64,000 nucleotides of DNA from Nematopogon swammerdamellus (Eukaryota; Arthropoda; Insecta; Lepidoptera; Adelidae), in contig OX336345.1 in assembly GCA_946902875.1 (NCBI GenBank), forward strand, positions 17,019,395-17,083,394, given 5' to 3'. The translations under genes were made by a program, and so were the position numbers. A model generated the notes under the pieces. That model did not search any database. It saw only the letters and a program-made list of their open reading frames with translations, and had not been told where the DNA came from. The first letter of the stretch is position 1; the number at the start of each line of letters is the position of its first letter. Below are positions 11,510 through 21,599 of the stretch, one piece after another.

Positions 11510-11803
11510 AAGGTAAGCGTCCACAGTTTTGCATCGAATGAAACGGGTTTTAGTATTCTTTATATGGTTTCCATATAAGTGCGTTCGTTCATCCGCACTG
11601 GTCAGACCGCACGCATCACACACATCGGACCGTCGGCAATGCGGACGTATTCGGACAGTACGGAAAGTCCGCATGCAAATAGTGGTCGCGTCGGTAATCC
11701 GATTGCTGGGGATATAGTGGACGCAGTACTACTAAAAATCCGTTTGATCCCAACCGTCAGATGCGTACGATGCGTGCGATACGGACGTGTGGACGCTTAC
11801 CTT
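11510..11803. mobile_element. MITE with 15-bp TIRs
   Basis: AAGGTAAGCGTCCAC at 11510-11524 is the exact reverse complement of 11789-11803. The interior (cgcacgcatcacacacatcggaccg..., atgcgtgcgat) is also partly self-complementary. A related fragment (GGATTTTAGTATTC, then CCGCACGCATCGGCAAT) lies at 25178-25275. The open frames across it are by-products of its composition. Confidence 0.8.
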
Positions 11804-11989
11804 TCGGGTCACACATACGGTGGGTTTTCTAAATTCGGCAAAGGTGGGAATTTCCTCCGAAATAAGCATTCTGAAAAGCTGATCTACTCATAAATTACTT
11901 TTAATGATTATTAAGTAAGAATTAAGTGAAACAGGTATGTAAGTTATAAAATACCCCTAATTGCGTTTTAAATAGGTTTATCCTCGTGA

Positions 11990-12040
11990 ACCCTTTTATT
12001 TCCCACTGCTGGGAATAGACCTCCTTAATTATATAAGAGG
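11990..12040 (-). pseudogene. RTE-like LINE C-terminal scrap
   Basis: The minus frame reads KEVYSQQWE, corresponding to the GEAYVQQW end motif of a common lepidopteran LINE (see 13120-13215). Only a few dozen bases are recognisable. Confidence 0.45.
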
Positions 12041-12710
12041 TACAAGTTATTAACATTCGCGGTGTACGCGGTAGTGCGGTCTCGCCTTTAGTCAGTGTGA
12101 ACCTACCCATAGACGGTATATATATTTTTTCTATGGAACCCACCAGTCAGACAAGTCAAAATGTAGTGTATGAAATGGTGTTGCCGCACAGTGCGGTCGC
12201 GCTCTAAGTGTCTCAGAGTACTATAATTATGTAGAGTGCATTTAGTCATAATTTGTGTCGACAAAAAAAACAAACATAAAAACGAATCAACATTTTTAAC
12301 CCTTTAAATTTCCTAGGCCCGGGGCGGGGCGGGGAGGCGGTGGTGGTCGGCCGACGAGTAGAGGCGACGCATGTTTTTCAGCCGATAACGTCTCGCCGTA
12401 AATGAGCCGCACTCTCCGAAGATTACACCGCGGGAAGTCAGCGACGTGATTTATGATTCAAGATGGAGGACAAAGCGTAATCGATCCCACCACCCGCACT
12501 ATCGGAACACCTTCTTGCCGGCCACGACGCTACATGCTAGTACAATGCCATTGTGTGGTCACGGCCTGTTTTAGTTCCAAGATTTTGTGTGATCAATGTC
12601 GACATATTTGCCGCATTCGACAATTCTGTCCTTTCTTAGTTTCGCTATACTGTGCGTCAATGTCACTGCGCTGCGCCGGCGCAGTTAGCGCCCAAGGCAC
12701 ATTTTTTGGC
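12041..12710. other. No gene seen; short GC-rich patch
   Basis: A GC-rich patch at 12315-12360 (ggggcggggcggggaggcgg) is G-quadruplex-prone. No supported coding region. Confidence 0.4.
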
Positions 12711-12757
12711 AGCCGCCGCACACTGTGGCCAAATTCAGATATGACGGAACTTAATTC
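12711..12757 (-). repeat. Interspersed repeat, shared with 15523-15565
   Basis: The minus strand reads TTAAGTTCCGTCATATCTGA then ATTTGGCCACAGTGTGCGGC. The same phrase appears on the plus strand at 15523-15565 with few changes. The element's identity is unknown. Confidence 0.6.
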
Positions 12758-13119
12758 AAAATTAATATAATTTCTATACTACTTTGCAACACTAATTTCG
12801 AATAGCCCATTATGTGAAGTATTACAAAATATAATAATTTTGTTAGTTGCCAACACTGTTCTTCATATGTCATAAATATAACTGCAACATTGATCTTTAA
12901 AAACAACGTATCACATTTGACGCAACTCTTACTGGGATTCAAAAAAGGTAAAATATATGTTTGTATTGTCCTCATGTATCTCTTGTCTAATTTTTTTTTT
13001 TAACTTACTTGTATATTGCTCTATAAGAATTAGTTTACCACCCGTGCACATATTTGCCCAGCTCATACATAATTTTAATTTTTACATTAAGTATAATATA
13101 TTGGATAAAGATGATAATA
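12758..13119. other. No gene seen
   Basis: AT-rich, no supported feature. Confidence 0.4.
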
Positions 13120-13215
13120 ATGTGATGAAGTGCATATATATGAATTATTGGGAGAGGCCTATGTCCAGCAGTGGACCGATACAGGCTGATGATGATGATA
13201 ATGATGATATGAATT
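13120..13215 (+). pseudogene. RTE-like LINE 3' end with (GAT)n tail
   Basis: The plus strand codes GEAYVQQW then TDTG and stop at about 13152-13188, followed by a GATGATGATGATAATGATGA tail. This is the carboxy terminus and 3' tail of a widespread lepidopteran endonuclease-RT LINE (established from memory). Only the last residues are present. Confidence 0.7.
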
Positions 13216-13352
13216 AGAATATAGTATATATATATGTCCATAGTATTATATAGTATATTTATCTCATCTCACTATCTCATCTCACTATCTCATCTCACTT
13301 CTCATCTCACTTCTCATCTCACTTCTCATCTCACTAATATCATAAATGTGAA

Positions 13353-13404
13353 AGTATGTTTGTTTGTTTGTTTGTTTGTTTGTTTGTTTGTTTGTTTGTT
13401 TGTT
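13353..13404. repeat. (TTTG)n microsatellite
   Basis: About 13 TTTG units just inside the Helitron 5' end. Short runs of the same motif mark other Helitron 5' ends (27516). Confidence 0.95.
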
Positions 13405-13490
13405 CCTCTTTCACGCCTGAACGGCTGGACGGATTTGGACGAAACTTCGTATATGGGTAGTGAATATCCCGGAGTAACATAATTTTTAAA

Positions 13491-13890
13491 AAAAGTGGTC
13501 AAGTTCGAGCCGAGCTCGCGTACAGAGGGTTCCGTACCATAGCGATTTCTGAGAGAACTAGAAGGATTGGGATTTTCGTTTACGTTTTCCTGTAAATTAA
13601 GTGTATATCCCATGGTAACAATTTTTTTTTAAAAGTGGTCAAGTTCGAGTCGAACTCGCGTACAGAGGGTTCCGTACCATCGCGTTTTCTGTGAGAACTA
13701 TAAGGATTGGGATTTTCGTTTACGTTTTCCTGTAAATTAAGTGTATATCCCATGGTAACAATTTTTTTTTTAAAGTGGTCAAGTTCGAGTCGAACTCGCG
13801 TAAAGAGGGTTCCGTACCATCGCGTTTTCTGTGAGAACTAGAAGGATTGGGATTTTCGTTTACGTTTTCCTGTAAATTAAGTGTATATTA
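13491..13890. repeat. 140-bp tandem repeat, about 2.8 copies
   Basis: The phrase AAGTGGTCAAGTTCGAG starts at 13494, 13634 and 13774 (140-bp period). Each unit carries CTCGCGTACAGAGGGTTCCG and GATTGGGATTTTCGTTTACG. The second and third units are almost identical and the first slightly diverged, implying recent expansion inside the Helitron. Confidence 0.9.
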
Positions 13891-13905
13891 CAGTAAAGGG
13901 GGCGT

Positions 13906-14430
13906 GGGAGGGGAGGGGGGAGGGGGGAAGGGGGATGGGAAGGGGGAGGGAGAGGGAGAGGGAGAGGGAGAGGGAGAGGGAGAGGGAGAGGGAGAGGGAG
14001 AGGGAGAGGGAGAGGGAGAGGGAGAGGGAGAGGGAGAGGGAGAGGGAGAGGGAGAGGGTGAGGGACCGTGTGGGGCCGGTACTTTAAAAGAATAGCCCCA
14101 CTGCATCTCTCCCCGTGTATGTCGTAAAAGGCGACTAAGGGATACGAATCCCTTCTTATATCACTAGGTGGTAGGGTTTAACCCGCCCGGGTTGGTACCA
14201 CCGCACTGAATGAAAGGTCGGCCGAAACGGCTATGTAAATAGTTTGTGTTTTCCGTCCAGTTCAGTGTAGCCGGCACGACCGAAGGGAAGCACTAACGTG
14301 GCACCAAGTTCACCCGGTGTTATGGGCTGACATCACGGATGTTGTAGGTGATGTAGCCAACCGTGTCAGTTTCCATAAAAATAAAAAAGGGAGAGGGAGA
14401 GGGAGAGGGAAAGGGAGAGGGAGAGGGAGA
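13906..14430. repeat. (GGGAGA)n microsatellite interrupted by a SINE
   Basis: GGGAGA units run from about 13936 to 14062 and resume from 14389 to 14430. The 14066-14388 segment is a SINE, so the array was one block before the SINE landed in it. The long Gly-Glu, Arg-Glu and Pro-Ser open frames here are translations of the microsatellite, not genes. Confidence 0.95.
14066..14388 (+). mobile_element. SINE with 'GGGGCCGGTAC' head, nested in microsatellite
   Basis: Head GTGTGGGGCCGGTACTTT and TAGCCCCACTGCATCTCTCC (shared with family C), then the central domain GGTTGGTACCACC and CGGCTATGTAAATAG. Then the tail of the tRNA/5S family: GTTCAGTGTAGCCGG, GTTATGGGCTGACATCACGG, GATGTTGTAGGTGATGTAGC and GTTTCCATAAAAATAAAAAA. 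The A-rich 3' end abuts resumed GGGAGA repeats. It lacks the tRNA and 5S head of the 38185-38546 copy. Confidence 0.85.
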
Positions 14431-14439
14431 AGAAATTCG

Positions 14440-15330
14440 TATTTCAAAAGAAGAAAGTAAGTAACTGAGGCGTGGCCGAAGGCCGAGCTGTATCCTGGAA
14501 GACGCTAAACTTTCTCGATGACAGTAGGTAAATATGGGCGATAGTTACTTACTTTCTTCAAGACGGTTTATAGTCTTCCTGAACGCAGCTCGGCCTTCGG
14601 CCTCGCCCTCAATTACTTAATTTCTTCGAAAAGGTTTATAGTCTTCCTGAACGCGGCTCGGCCTTCGGCCTCGCCGTTAGTTACTTACTTTCATCGAAAA
14701 GGTTTATGGTCTTCCTGAACGCAGATCGGCCTTCGGCCTCGCCCTCTGTTACTTACTTTCTCCGAAAAGGTCATCGTCTTCCTGAACGCAGCTTGGCCTT
14801 CGGCCTCGCCCTCAGTTACGTACTTTCATCAAGAAGGTTTATAGTCTTCCTGAACGCAGCTCGGCCTTCGGCCTCGCCCTCAATTACTTGATTTCTTCGA
14901 AAAGGTTTACAGTCTTCCTGAACGCAGCTCGGCCTTCGGCCTCACCCTTAGTTACTTACTTTCATCGAGAAGGTTTATGGTCTTCCTGAACGCAGCTCGG
15001 CCTTCGGCCTCGCCCTCTGTTACTTACTTTCTTCGAAAAGGTCATCTTCTTCCTGAACGCAGCTCGGCCTTCGGCCTCGCCCTCAGTTACTTACTTTCTT
15101 CAAGAAGGTTTATAGTCTTCCTGTACGCAGCTCGGCCTTCGGCCTCGCCCTCAAATACTGAATTTCTTTGAGTAGGTTTATCGTCTTCCTGAACGTTGCT
15201 CGGCCTTCGGCCTCGCCCTTAGTTACTTACTTTAGTTGAGAAGGTTTATCGTTTACCTTAACGCAGATCGGCCTTAGTTACTTACTTTCTTCCTTTGAAA
15301 TACGAATTTCACGCGAGCGAAGCCGCGGGC
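14440..15330. repeat. 68-bp GC-rich tandem array with GGCCTTCGGCC core
   Basis: Core starts at 14591, 14659, 14727 and 14794 give a 67-68-bp period, continuing to about 15275. The unit is AGTTACTTACTTTCTTCG, GAAGGTTTATGGTCTTCCTG, AACGCAGCTCGGCCTTCGGC then CTCGCCCT. The first one (about 14460) is in the opposite orientation. GGCCTTCGGCC is an 11-nt self-complementary core. The same repeat fills the Helitrons at 1-819, 45671-47961 and 52614-54904. Confidence 0.9.
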
Positions 15331-15522
15331 AAAAGCTAGTAGTATATATACATAATATTAATTTTATGCGAAAATGTTTTATTCATAAATAAAATTTAAA
15401 CAATTATATTTCGTTTCATTTATTTAACATTCTTACGGTTGACACGGGCTGGTTTATTTTGAGGATACCACTCATCAATCTAATTTGAAAAACACAAATG
15501 AAGTACAATTTGTTGCATGTGG

Positions 15523-15565
15523 AATTAAGTTCCGTCAGATCTGAATTTGGCCATAGTGTGCGCCC
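15523..15565 (+). repeat. Interspersed repeat, shared with 12711-12757
   Basis: TTAAGTTCCGTCAGATCTGA then ATTTGGCCATAGTGTGCGCC; the partner copy is in inverse orientation. Confidence 0.6.
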
Positions 15566-16880
15566 CGCCGCGGTGACTGCTCGCAGTCGAATCGAAGTAT
15601 CGAATAGTGCAAGCCAGCAAGTAAGAAATGGTTCCTGAAGTATACATATTTGGTGTATATTTACGTAACTACGTAAGTGTGAACGCGACTGGCGTGGAGG
15701 GGAGCGTTTATTCGTCCTGTCACCGGAGATAGCATTCCATTACCGACACTTTCTAATAAAGCGCCGAGAGCGGCAGCTGGCGCCCTTCAACTTTTACGTA
15801 ACACGAGGCCTAGGCGATTGATTGAAAAAAAAAATCGGTTAATAAGTCTTTTGGGTATTGTTCCCGTAATAATATGCCGTTGGAGGTTGACCGTGGTTCG
15901 GATTCCACGTAAAACTGTAGGTCTCTTCCCTTCTCTCTCGGCGAGACCTGTCATTTCCTCCAGCGGATGAGTAGTCAGAGATCAGTAGTTTCAGAGATAT
16001 GCCCTAAAAAAAGTTTTATCTCGTCGAGACTTATGATTTTCCATCATTTAACATTATCCAGCGGTTCGTGATAGTGGTATGCCAAAAGCACATTACGGTC
16101 GATTTTTGTAAATGGCACGGGTAAGATATTACATATGGATTCCATGTCAAAATGTTTGTTGGAGAAATTGCCTAATAAACATTTTTAAACATTGACGTTT
16201 TATTTGAACAAACCCATTTAGCAATTTCGATTCGATATCCTTCAACGGGATCGAGCGCGGGTTCAAATGTCTGTCATTTTGTTTTTTTTTTATCTAAAAT
16301 GTTTGTCGGGATGAATGAACAAATATTTCGGGAATGTTGGAAAATTCGATTGCTGCAAATAACGTTTTTTCGTTTGCTCTAATTTGACATGTCGCAGATT
16401 GACTACTCTAGTTTCAGCTAACAGATCGGATTAAAATAAAAATATTTACGGTCAAATTATTTAACACTGTCATAATATGGTCATATATCTTAAAAAAATG
16501 CTACAAGAATAATTATCTGCTCTCTGTGCAAAAGTAAATAGGTACCACTCCCTCAAAGGTTCGGACAAATAACGCACACATGGCACACTCACACATCCAA
16601 CATTCACTTACACACACTCACCGTCACACACACGATTGTCAATTGTATGTTATGTTATTTAGTTATGTTAGTTAGTTATTATTATTATTTGTTTTGTTTA
16701 AGTTGATTGTCATTGTTGTTTGTTTGTTTTTAGTCTTGTCCTTGGTTGGAAAGGGGAGCCACTGAAAATCAGCTTCGCTGTCTCGCATGGTGAGTCAGCT
16801 GAGTGGGCTACCTTTTTGTTGTCACATCTTATGTGTTCATTTTTGTTTTTATTATGTGAGTTGTTATGTGACGAAAAAAT
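15566..16880. other. No gene; one SINE fragment
   Basis: 15880-15960 on the plus strand (GTTGGAGGTTGACCGTGGTT, CGGATTCCACGTAAAACTGT, AGGTC) is the B-box-like and central part of the tRNA/5S-type SINE. The rest is AT-rich without recognised content. Confidence 0.5.
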
Positions 16881-16882
16881 TA

Positions 16883-16938
16883 ATCATTTCATTTTCACTT
16901 CCATTTTCATTTTCATTTTCATTTCATTTCATTTCACC
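16883..16938. repeat. TTTCAT-type microsatellite
   Basis: Short tandem array of ATTTTC / TTTCATT units. Confidence 0.85.
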
Positions 16939-16999
16939 GGTCGGACAAGAGAAATCATTTCCCCTGTATATTGGCCTGTATGCAAGTCTGTATGGCATC

Positions 17000-17225
17000 G
17001 AGAATATTCTGACATTATTCAGTCAGTTAGTCAGTCAGCATTTGTGCGTCAAATGCTGAATACACGCCTCTCCAATTTTCCTCCAGTCGTCCCGGTCTTC
17101 AGGTGTACGGAGCCGAAAAGACGCCGAGCGTTGGAGTAACGGTGTCCTACACTGACGGCCGTGGACATGAAAATGGAATGTGGGAAGACCATCCGTCAGG
17201 CGGAACGACCACATTAAGTACGACG
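17000..17225 (-). pseudogene. RTE-like LINE C-terminal remnants, possibly inverted
   Basis: The minus strand at about 17045-17110 reads RTPEDRDDWRKIGEACIQH, resembling the DR-WR--GEAYVQQW end of RTE-like LINE proteins. On the plus strand at 17180-17215, GRPSVRRNDHIKY resembles the GRP-VRW-D-I motif that normally lies upstream of it on the same strand. Finding them on opposite strands suggests a local inversion, or chance for one of them. Confidence 0.4.
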
Positions 17226-17229
17226 GCGG

Positions 17230-19590
17230 AAAGCAGTGCTTCCGTACCACTGACATTATTATAATTGAGAAAACAAAACTTATTGTAGGTAAACTCTTAT
17301 TATGTAAAGAATGTAAGCCAGCTGCGATTTTTGTCCACGAAGGAACACCAAGTTTCAGTTTTACACGAAAATTATGATGAACTATGAAGCAATTACTATT
17401 GACGAAATGCATCCATTTCACACAAATTCAACTCTTTCAAACTCTTATGAGAAAGAAACCAATGCACGTAGATTCGCGAACTCCCCACGTCAGACGAGAG
17501 CTTGTGGTAATTCAATAAAGTTATTAGTAGACGAAGAGGAGGAAAGTTGGCTCATGATCGGCGGTAGCGAGGGTGGGAGGAGAGGGGATCGGTTCGAACT
17601 AGGGGTCGAACTCTGACCCAATAGCTCACACTGTTCCCACAAATAAACCTCAAATTAAATTTAATAAGTAAGCAATGAAGTGTTGCAAAATTAGAGAGAA
17701 ATACTTAACTGAACGTTTTACATACATTTTGTTGTTTAAAAAATTTTAAATAGATTTTTCTTATCTAACTTGTACTCTACTTCTTAATCTTCTTATTTTA
17801 GTGTACTTATTCCATTTGTTTCAGAGGGTTTAAGTAACGGAACACCATATACATTCTCAAGTCACAAACCTGGGAGGCACATTGCCTGGCCAACTTCCAG
17901 GAATCGTTTTAAACATTTTGTATAAAGAAACTTAATTGTTCCATAGATTCCAATAAATTAATCAAAATTATTTCATTACAAAAACTAACAATGTCATGAA
18001 ACAATAATTAATACAAACATAATAAAAAACAATTCATTATCTAACCATTGCTTAAGAGTATTGTTGATTCAAACAAAACTTTATTTTAACTGAAAAATAT
18101 TTCATCAGGACCCACCGAGTATCGGCCACGACTGACAGCACCAGAAAAATTACCCCACTGGGATTTATGCCGCGAAAGTTGCGAACTTTTCATATTTTTC
18201 AGCCCCGTTAACCACTACTGGGGGCCGCGTTTCTCCTTTCATCGAAGAACGGACTTCCGCTAAGGAAAATTAATGTTGATGCGGCGATCTTCTCACCATC
18301 TAGCTAGAAGAAATATGCTGAGGAAACATGGAGAAGGTTAAGGTGAAGTTATTATGTTAGGGCAGAAGTTTGGGGTGAAGTGAAGTCGACTTATACAAAT
18401 TACCTACAATATTATATATTTTTTGCATTTCAAGGTTGAGGAATTGTCTGAAATTTTAACCTGTCAGTCTGAAATAGTTCTTCAATAGTCCGCCAACCCG
18501 CTGGCATGACACCTTGCTGATTGTTGTTCGTATTTGAGGTGAGGTGTATTTGATTGTACCTATGGACATTGATCCATTAGAAGTCACCCACGGAGCCGGG
18601 GAATTCTGCAAGTAGGGAGACGCGACGCGAGGGGATGGTTATAATATAAGAAAAAAAAATGTTTTCATTGAAGAAAAGAAGCGATATACATTATGTTCAT
18701 TTATTTACATTATTTGTAATATAAAATTTATAAAAAGTTTAATTTTAACTTTAGATTTCTTTCAGCTTTTAGCTTTATTGTATCATCTTAGCTGGAGGTA
18801 AGCTTTTCAAAGTCTCTCTCGTTCTCCATCCATTTTTACTTTTTAAATATATTTTATAAGCTCCTAGATGAATATTTTTCATGAATCAAAGCTGGATGAA
18901 CCTTCGAAGGCCCGGGGCACCCCTGGGGCCGCGAGGTCGTAGGCGGCAGCCCACGTCTCGTCGCACACGCCCTGCGCTCCTTCTGAGTCACCCACACTGG
19001 TAATAAGATGTATTTAGAATAGAATATAGTTTATTTCATTTTTTTTTATTTATAGGTTCATGTTTAGTGTTATTTTGTTAGAACATTTTGTTTTAGGTTA
19101 GTTTTGTTTAGGTTAGCTAATCTACTACAGCTCCCACGCGATGAGAGCACCGCCCGCCGGCCGATGCGCTGATATTTCGCTGGTCGCAATTTAAGGGTGA
19201 ATATGAAAATTATGAATTTGAACATGAGTTTGAGTAAATACTCCTTTCATGTTGCCATTTTGATACCTTTTAGTGGTGACTAGTTCGATTTATTATCTAA
19301 TAAATTTTCTCTAGGTCACTGAACCTAAAAAATACCAGAATGAAATATTGTTTTGGTCGAACTTGCAAATTACTTTTTCGCCCCTTTTATAATTTATTGT
19401 TTACGCTAATGTCTTCTCCAACTTCTACCGACCCCTATATATTTTGCATTATATAGTTGAAATACTTAAACTTAAACACTTTTCTTTACTGACCTATAAT
19501 ATTAATATTAATAATTAATAGTACACTTTATGCCACGTAATGCGCGGCAAGGGCGGGCTTATTGTTTTAGACTATTTACTCCAGTCAACC
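17230..19590. other. No gene seen
   Basis: 2.3 kb of AT-rich sequence. A GC-rich block at 18895-18980 has no recognised content. No convincing ORF. Confidence 0.45.
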
Positions 19591-19758
19591 CGGTGGACCT
19601 ACATTTTGACATGGAATCCGAATCATGGAGCAGTGGGTGAAGGTATGCAAGTAATTCTTTTCGTAATCAGAAAAAAACTCATTGGTACACGCCGGTTGGA
19701 TTCGAACCTCGAACCAAGAGAATCCGACGCCCAGACCACTCGGCCGTTCGCCGCCATA
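19590..19758 (-). mobile_element. tRNA-headed SINE, 5' half
   Basis: The minus strand starts GGCGAACGGCCGAGTGGTCT (A-box form TGGCCGAGTGG is one base off) and contains GGTTCGAATCC, an exact pol III B box, at about 19704. It then has GTACCAATGAGTTTTTTTCT and TACTTGCATACCTTCACCC. It matches the copies at 39590-40003 (minus) and 26679-26960 (plus). It is a SINE, not a functional tRNA: the acceptor stem does not close. Confidence 0.75.
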
Positions 19759-19779
19759 ATAGTTGAGTACATCAACTAA

Positions 19780-20300
19780 TTTCCCGGCTGCCGCTCCTCC
19801 TTATGACCGGCCAATTTTCATCAAATCATTTCGCGCCACTCCATATTCCGATGGTCGTGACGCTGCATATTCCGGTGCTAATGTTCATCAAAAGATGGCG
19901 CTGGTCGTCAGGAGTTCGCTAACATTAAGGCGCTTCCACACTAGCGTAACACAATAATAACGCGTTGAAGTAATGTACAGAGTGGTAATTGGAGTTATGA
20001 AGCTTGGAATTATGAAGTAGTAATTGAGTGTATTTAGCAGCGAACAGGAATCGCACGTTCGAATTAATTTGCCGTGCGCGCGAATACTTGAACCTTGACC
20101 AATGTATGTAAAAATGTGCGCTGAGTAGCTCACAGTAAAGAAAAAAAAACACTGTGCGGAAACCATACATACACATAATATGTTCTTCAACAATGCCAAT
20201 GCGTTTCACTGGAAGAAATTTCATTCTGCAATAAATCCGCCTTCTGCCTAGTAGAAAAGTTTAATAAGGTACAGGGCAAATTTACCAAGGCGCAGAATAC
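19780..20300. other. No gene seen
   Basis: Overlapping short minus-strand open frames without motifs. Confidence 0.4.
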
Positions 20301-20325
20301 ACGTCAAATTCCCTCTCTCCCCTCT

Positions 20326-20450
20326 CTCGCCCCTCGACTCCTCGACCCTATGACCCTTCGACCCACGACCCTTCGACCCCTCGACCTCTTGACCCCTCGA
20401 CTTCTCGACCCCTCGACCTCGCGACCCCCGACCACTCGACCCCCCGAGAG
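20326..20450. repeat. Degenerate (CTCGACCC)n tandem repeat
   Basis: About a dozen 8-10-bp CTCGACCC-like units. The Ser-Arg-Gly-rich minus-strand frame across it is a by-product. Confidence 0.85.
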
Positions 20451-20641
20451 AGAAAGTAACATTATTTATGACAGCAGCGGCGAACGGTGCGGGTGGCACG
20501 GAGCGAACGCCCGATCGCTGTGCCCACTCTCTACGTATGTGTGGTAGAAGGGAATAGCTACGGAACACGCTGTGTGTGAACAACGTTCGCACTGTACAAA
20601 CTTTTTTCCTCTTTCTTTTTTTATGGAAATTGACACGTTGT

Positions 20642-20947
20642 TCTATATGTTGTAGGTGATGTAGCCAACCTACATCACCTACATCCGTGATACCGGGTGA
20701 ACTTGGTGCCACGTCAGCCTTCCCTTCGGTCGTGCCGGCTACACTGAACTGGACGGAAAACACAAACTATTTACATAGCCGTTTCGACCGACCTTTCATT
20801 CAGTGCGGTGGTACCAACCCGGGCGGGTTAAACCCTACCACCTAGTAATATAAGAAGGGAGTCATATCCCTCAGTCGCCTTTTACGACATACACGGGGAG
20901 AGAAGCAGTGGGGCTATTCATTTAAAGTACCGGCCCCACACGGTACA
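20642..20947 (-). mobile_element. SINE with 'GGGGCCGGTAC' head
   Basis: On the minus strand: ACCGTGTGGGGCCGGTACTT, TAGCCCCACTGCTTC, TCGTAAAAGGCGACTGAGGG, GGTGGTAGGGTTTAACCCGC, the shared centre, then the GTTCAGTGTAGCCGGCACGA and GTAGGTGATGTAGG tail. It has the same module order as 14066-14388. Its 3' end has a small foldback at 20648-20690, where gttgtaggtgatgtagccaac is followed by ctacatcacctacatccg. Confidence 0.85.
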
Positions 20948-21597
20948 ATATCCTCTTGTGCTATTTGCTGTATTGCTCTCGTGTGGACGCACCCTTGACC
21001 CCTGTTGTTGCGGATATCCTCGGCAATTCATGTAGGCGTTAGCTTATGGTGGGCGTGAAGCTTCGATTATGATAATACGTTGCTCTTAATAGTCTTGTGC
21101 ATTACGTAAGTTCCGACAAGGTCGAGTAGCCGACAACAGTTGCGATTTGCAATAAGAGAAGAGAAGACATTGAGTTAAGTACTTTTGAGGATAGTTAGCG
21201 AATATAGCTGTTGGGTGTTTGGTAAAAGTAATTTTGAGAAAGAAAAGCTACTACTGTGAAAAAAAAAAAGAAATCTTATGAGATGTCGTCGATAGCATAT
21301 CTTTTTGCTTAGAACCAATATCCGCAAGTGCACTTCACGCAGGATAAGGACAGATGGGTGTTTGTTATAGTGGCACCTTTCAGATGCGAGGCTGGGGTAA
21401 AATGGGGTGGTGTAGGCGGCCAAGTCTGGTTTTCATTAAATCTAAATGATGTTAAAACGGTTTTGTATTTCGTGAGTACTTCCGCTTCCCAGAACACTTC
21501 AAAATCTCGTTTGAAGGAACATATTGTGTTATCATATCAAGCTCATAAGCATGTATGTTGTCGTTTATGTAGAACCTGCATTATACATATATTTATA
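20948..21597. other. No gene seen
   Basis: No supported coding or repeat feature. Confidence 0.4.
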
Positions 21598-21599
21598 TA

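Larger units (their letters stand above)
13262..15339 (+). mobile_element. Helitron carrying tandem arrays and a SINE
   Basis: The 3' end is GAAGCCGCGGGC..CTAG at 15339 followed by T, like the other Helitrons here. The proposed 5' end is A|TC at 13261-13263, followed by TCTCATCTCAC repeats and ACTAATATCATAAATGTGAA, the usual 5' phrase of lepidopteran Helitrons. The exact 5' base is uncertain because of the repeats. Cargo in order: (TTTG)n 13353-13404, three 140-bp repeats, a GGGAGA microsatellite split by a SINE, and a 68-bp GC-rich array. There is no Rep/helicase ORF, so it is non-autonomous. Confidence 0.65.

Noticed and set aside
13847..14106. Long Gly-Glu, Arg-Glu and Pro-Ser open frames on both strands
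   Set aside because: They are translations of the GGGAGA microsatellite in several frames.
14440..15330. CRISPR-like array (regular repeats with palindromic core)
   Set aside because: The whole 68-bp unit is conserved, not just short repeats with unique spacers, and the context is a eukaryotic Helitron.
20248..20763. 171-codon minus-strand frame
   Set aside because: It runs through a CTCGACCC tandem repeat and a SINE; no protein motif.
20642..20947. A new transposon separate from the other SINEs
   Set aside because: Its tail and centre match the tRNA/5S SINE family and its head matches family C; it is a module combination.
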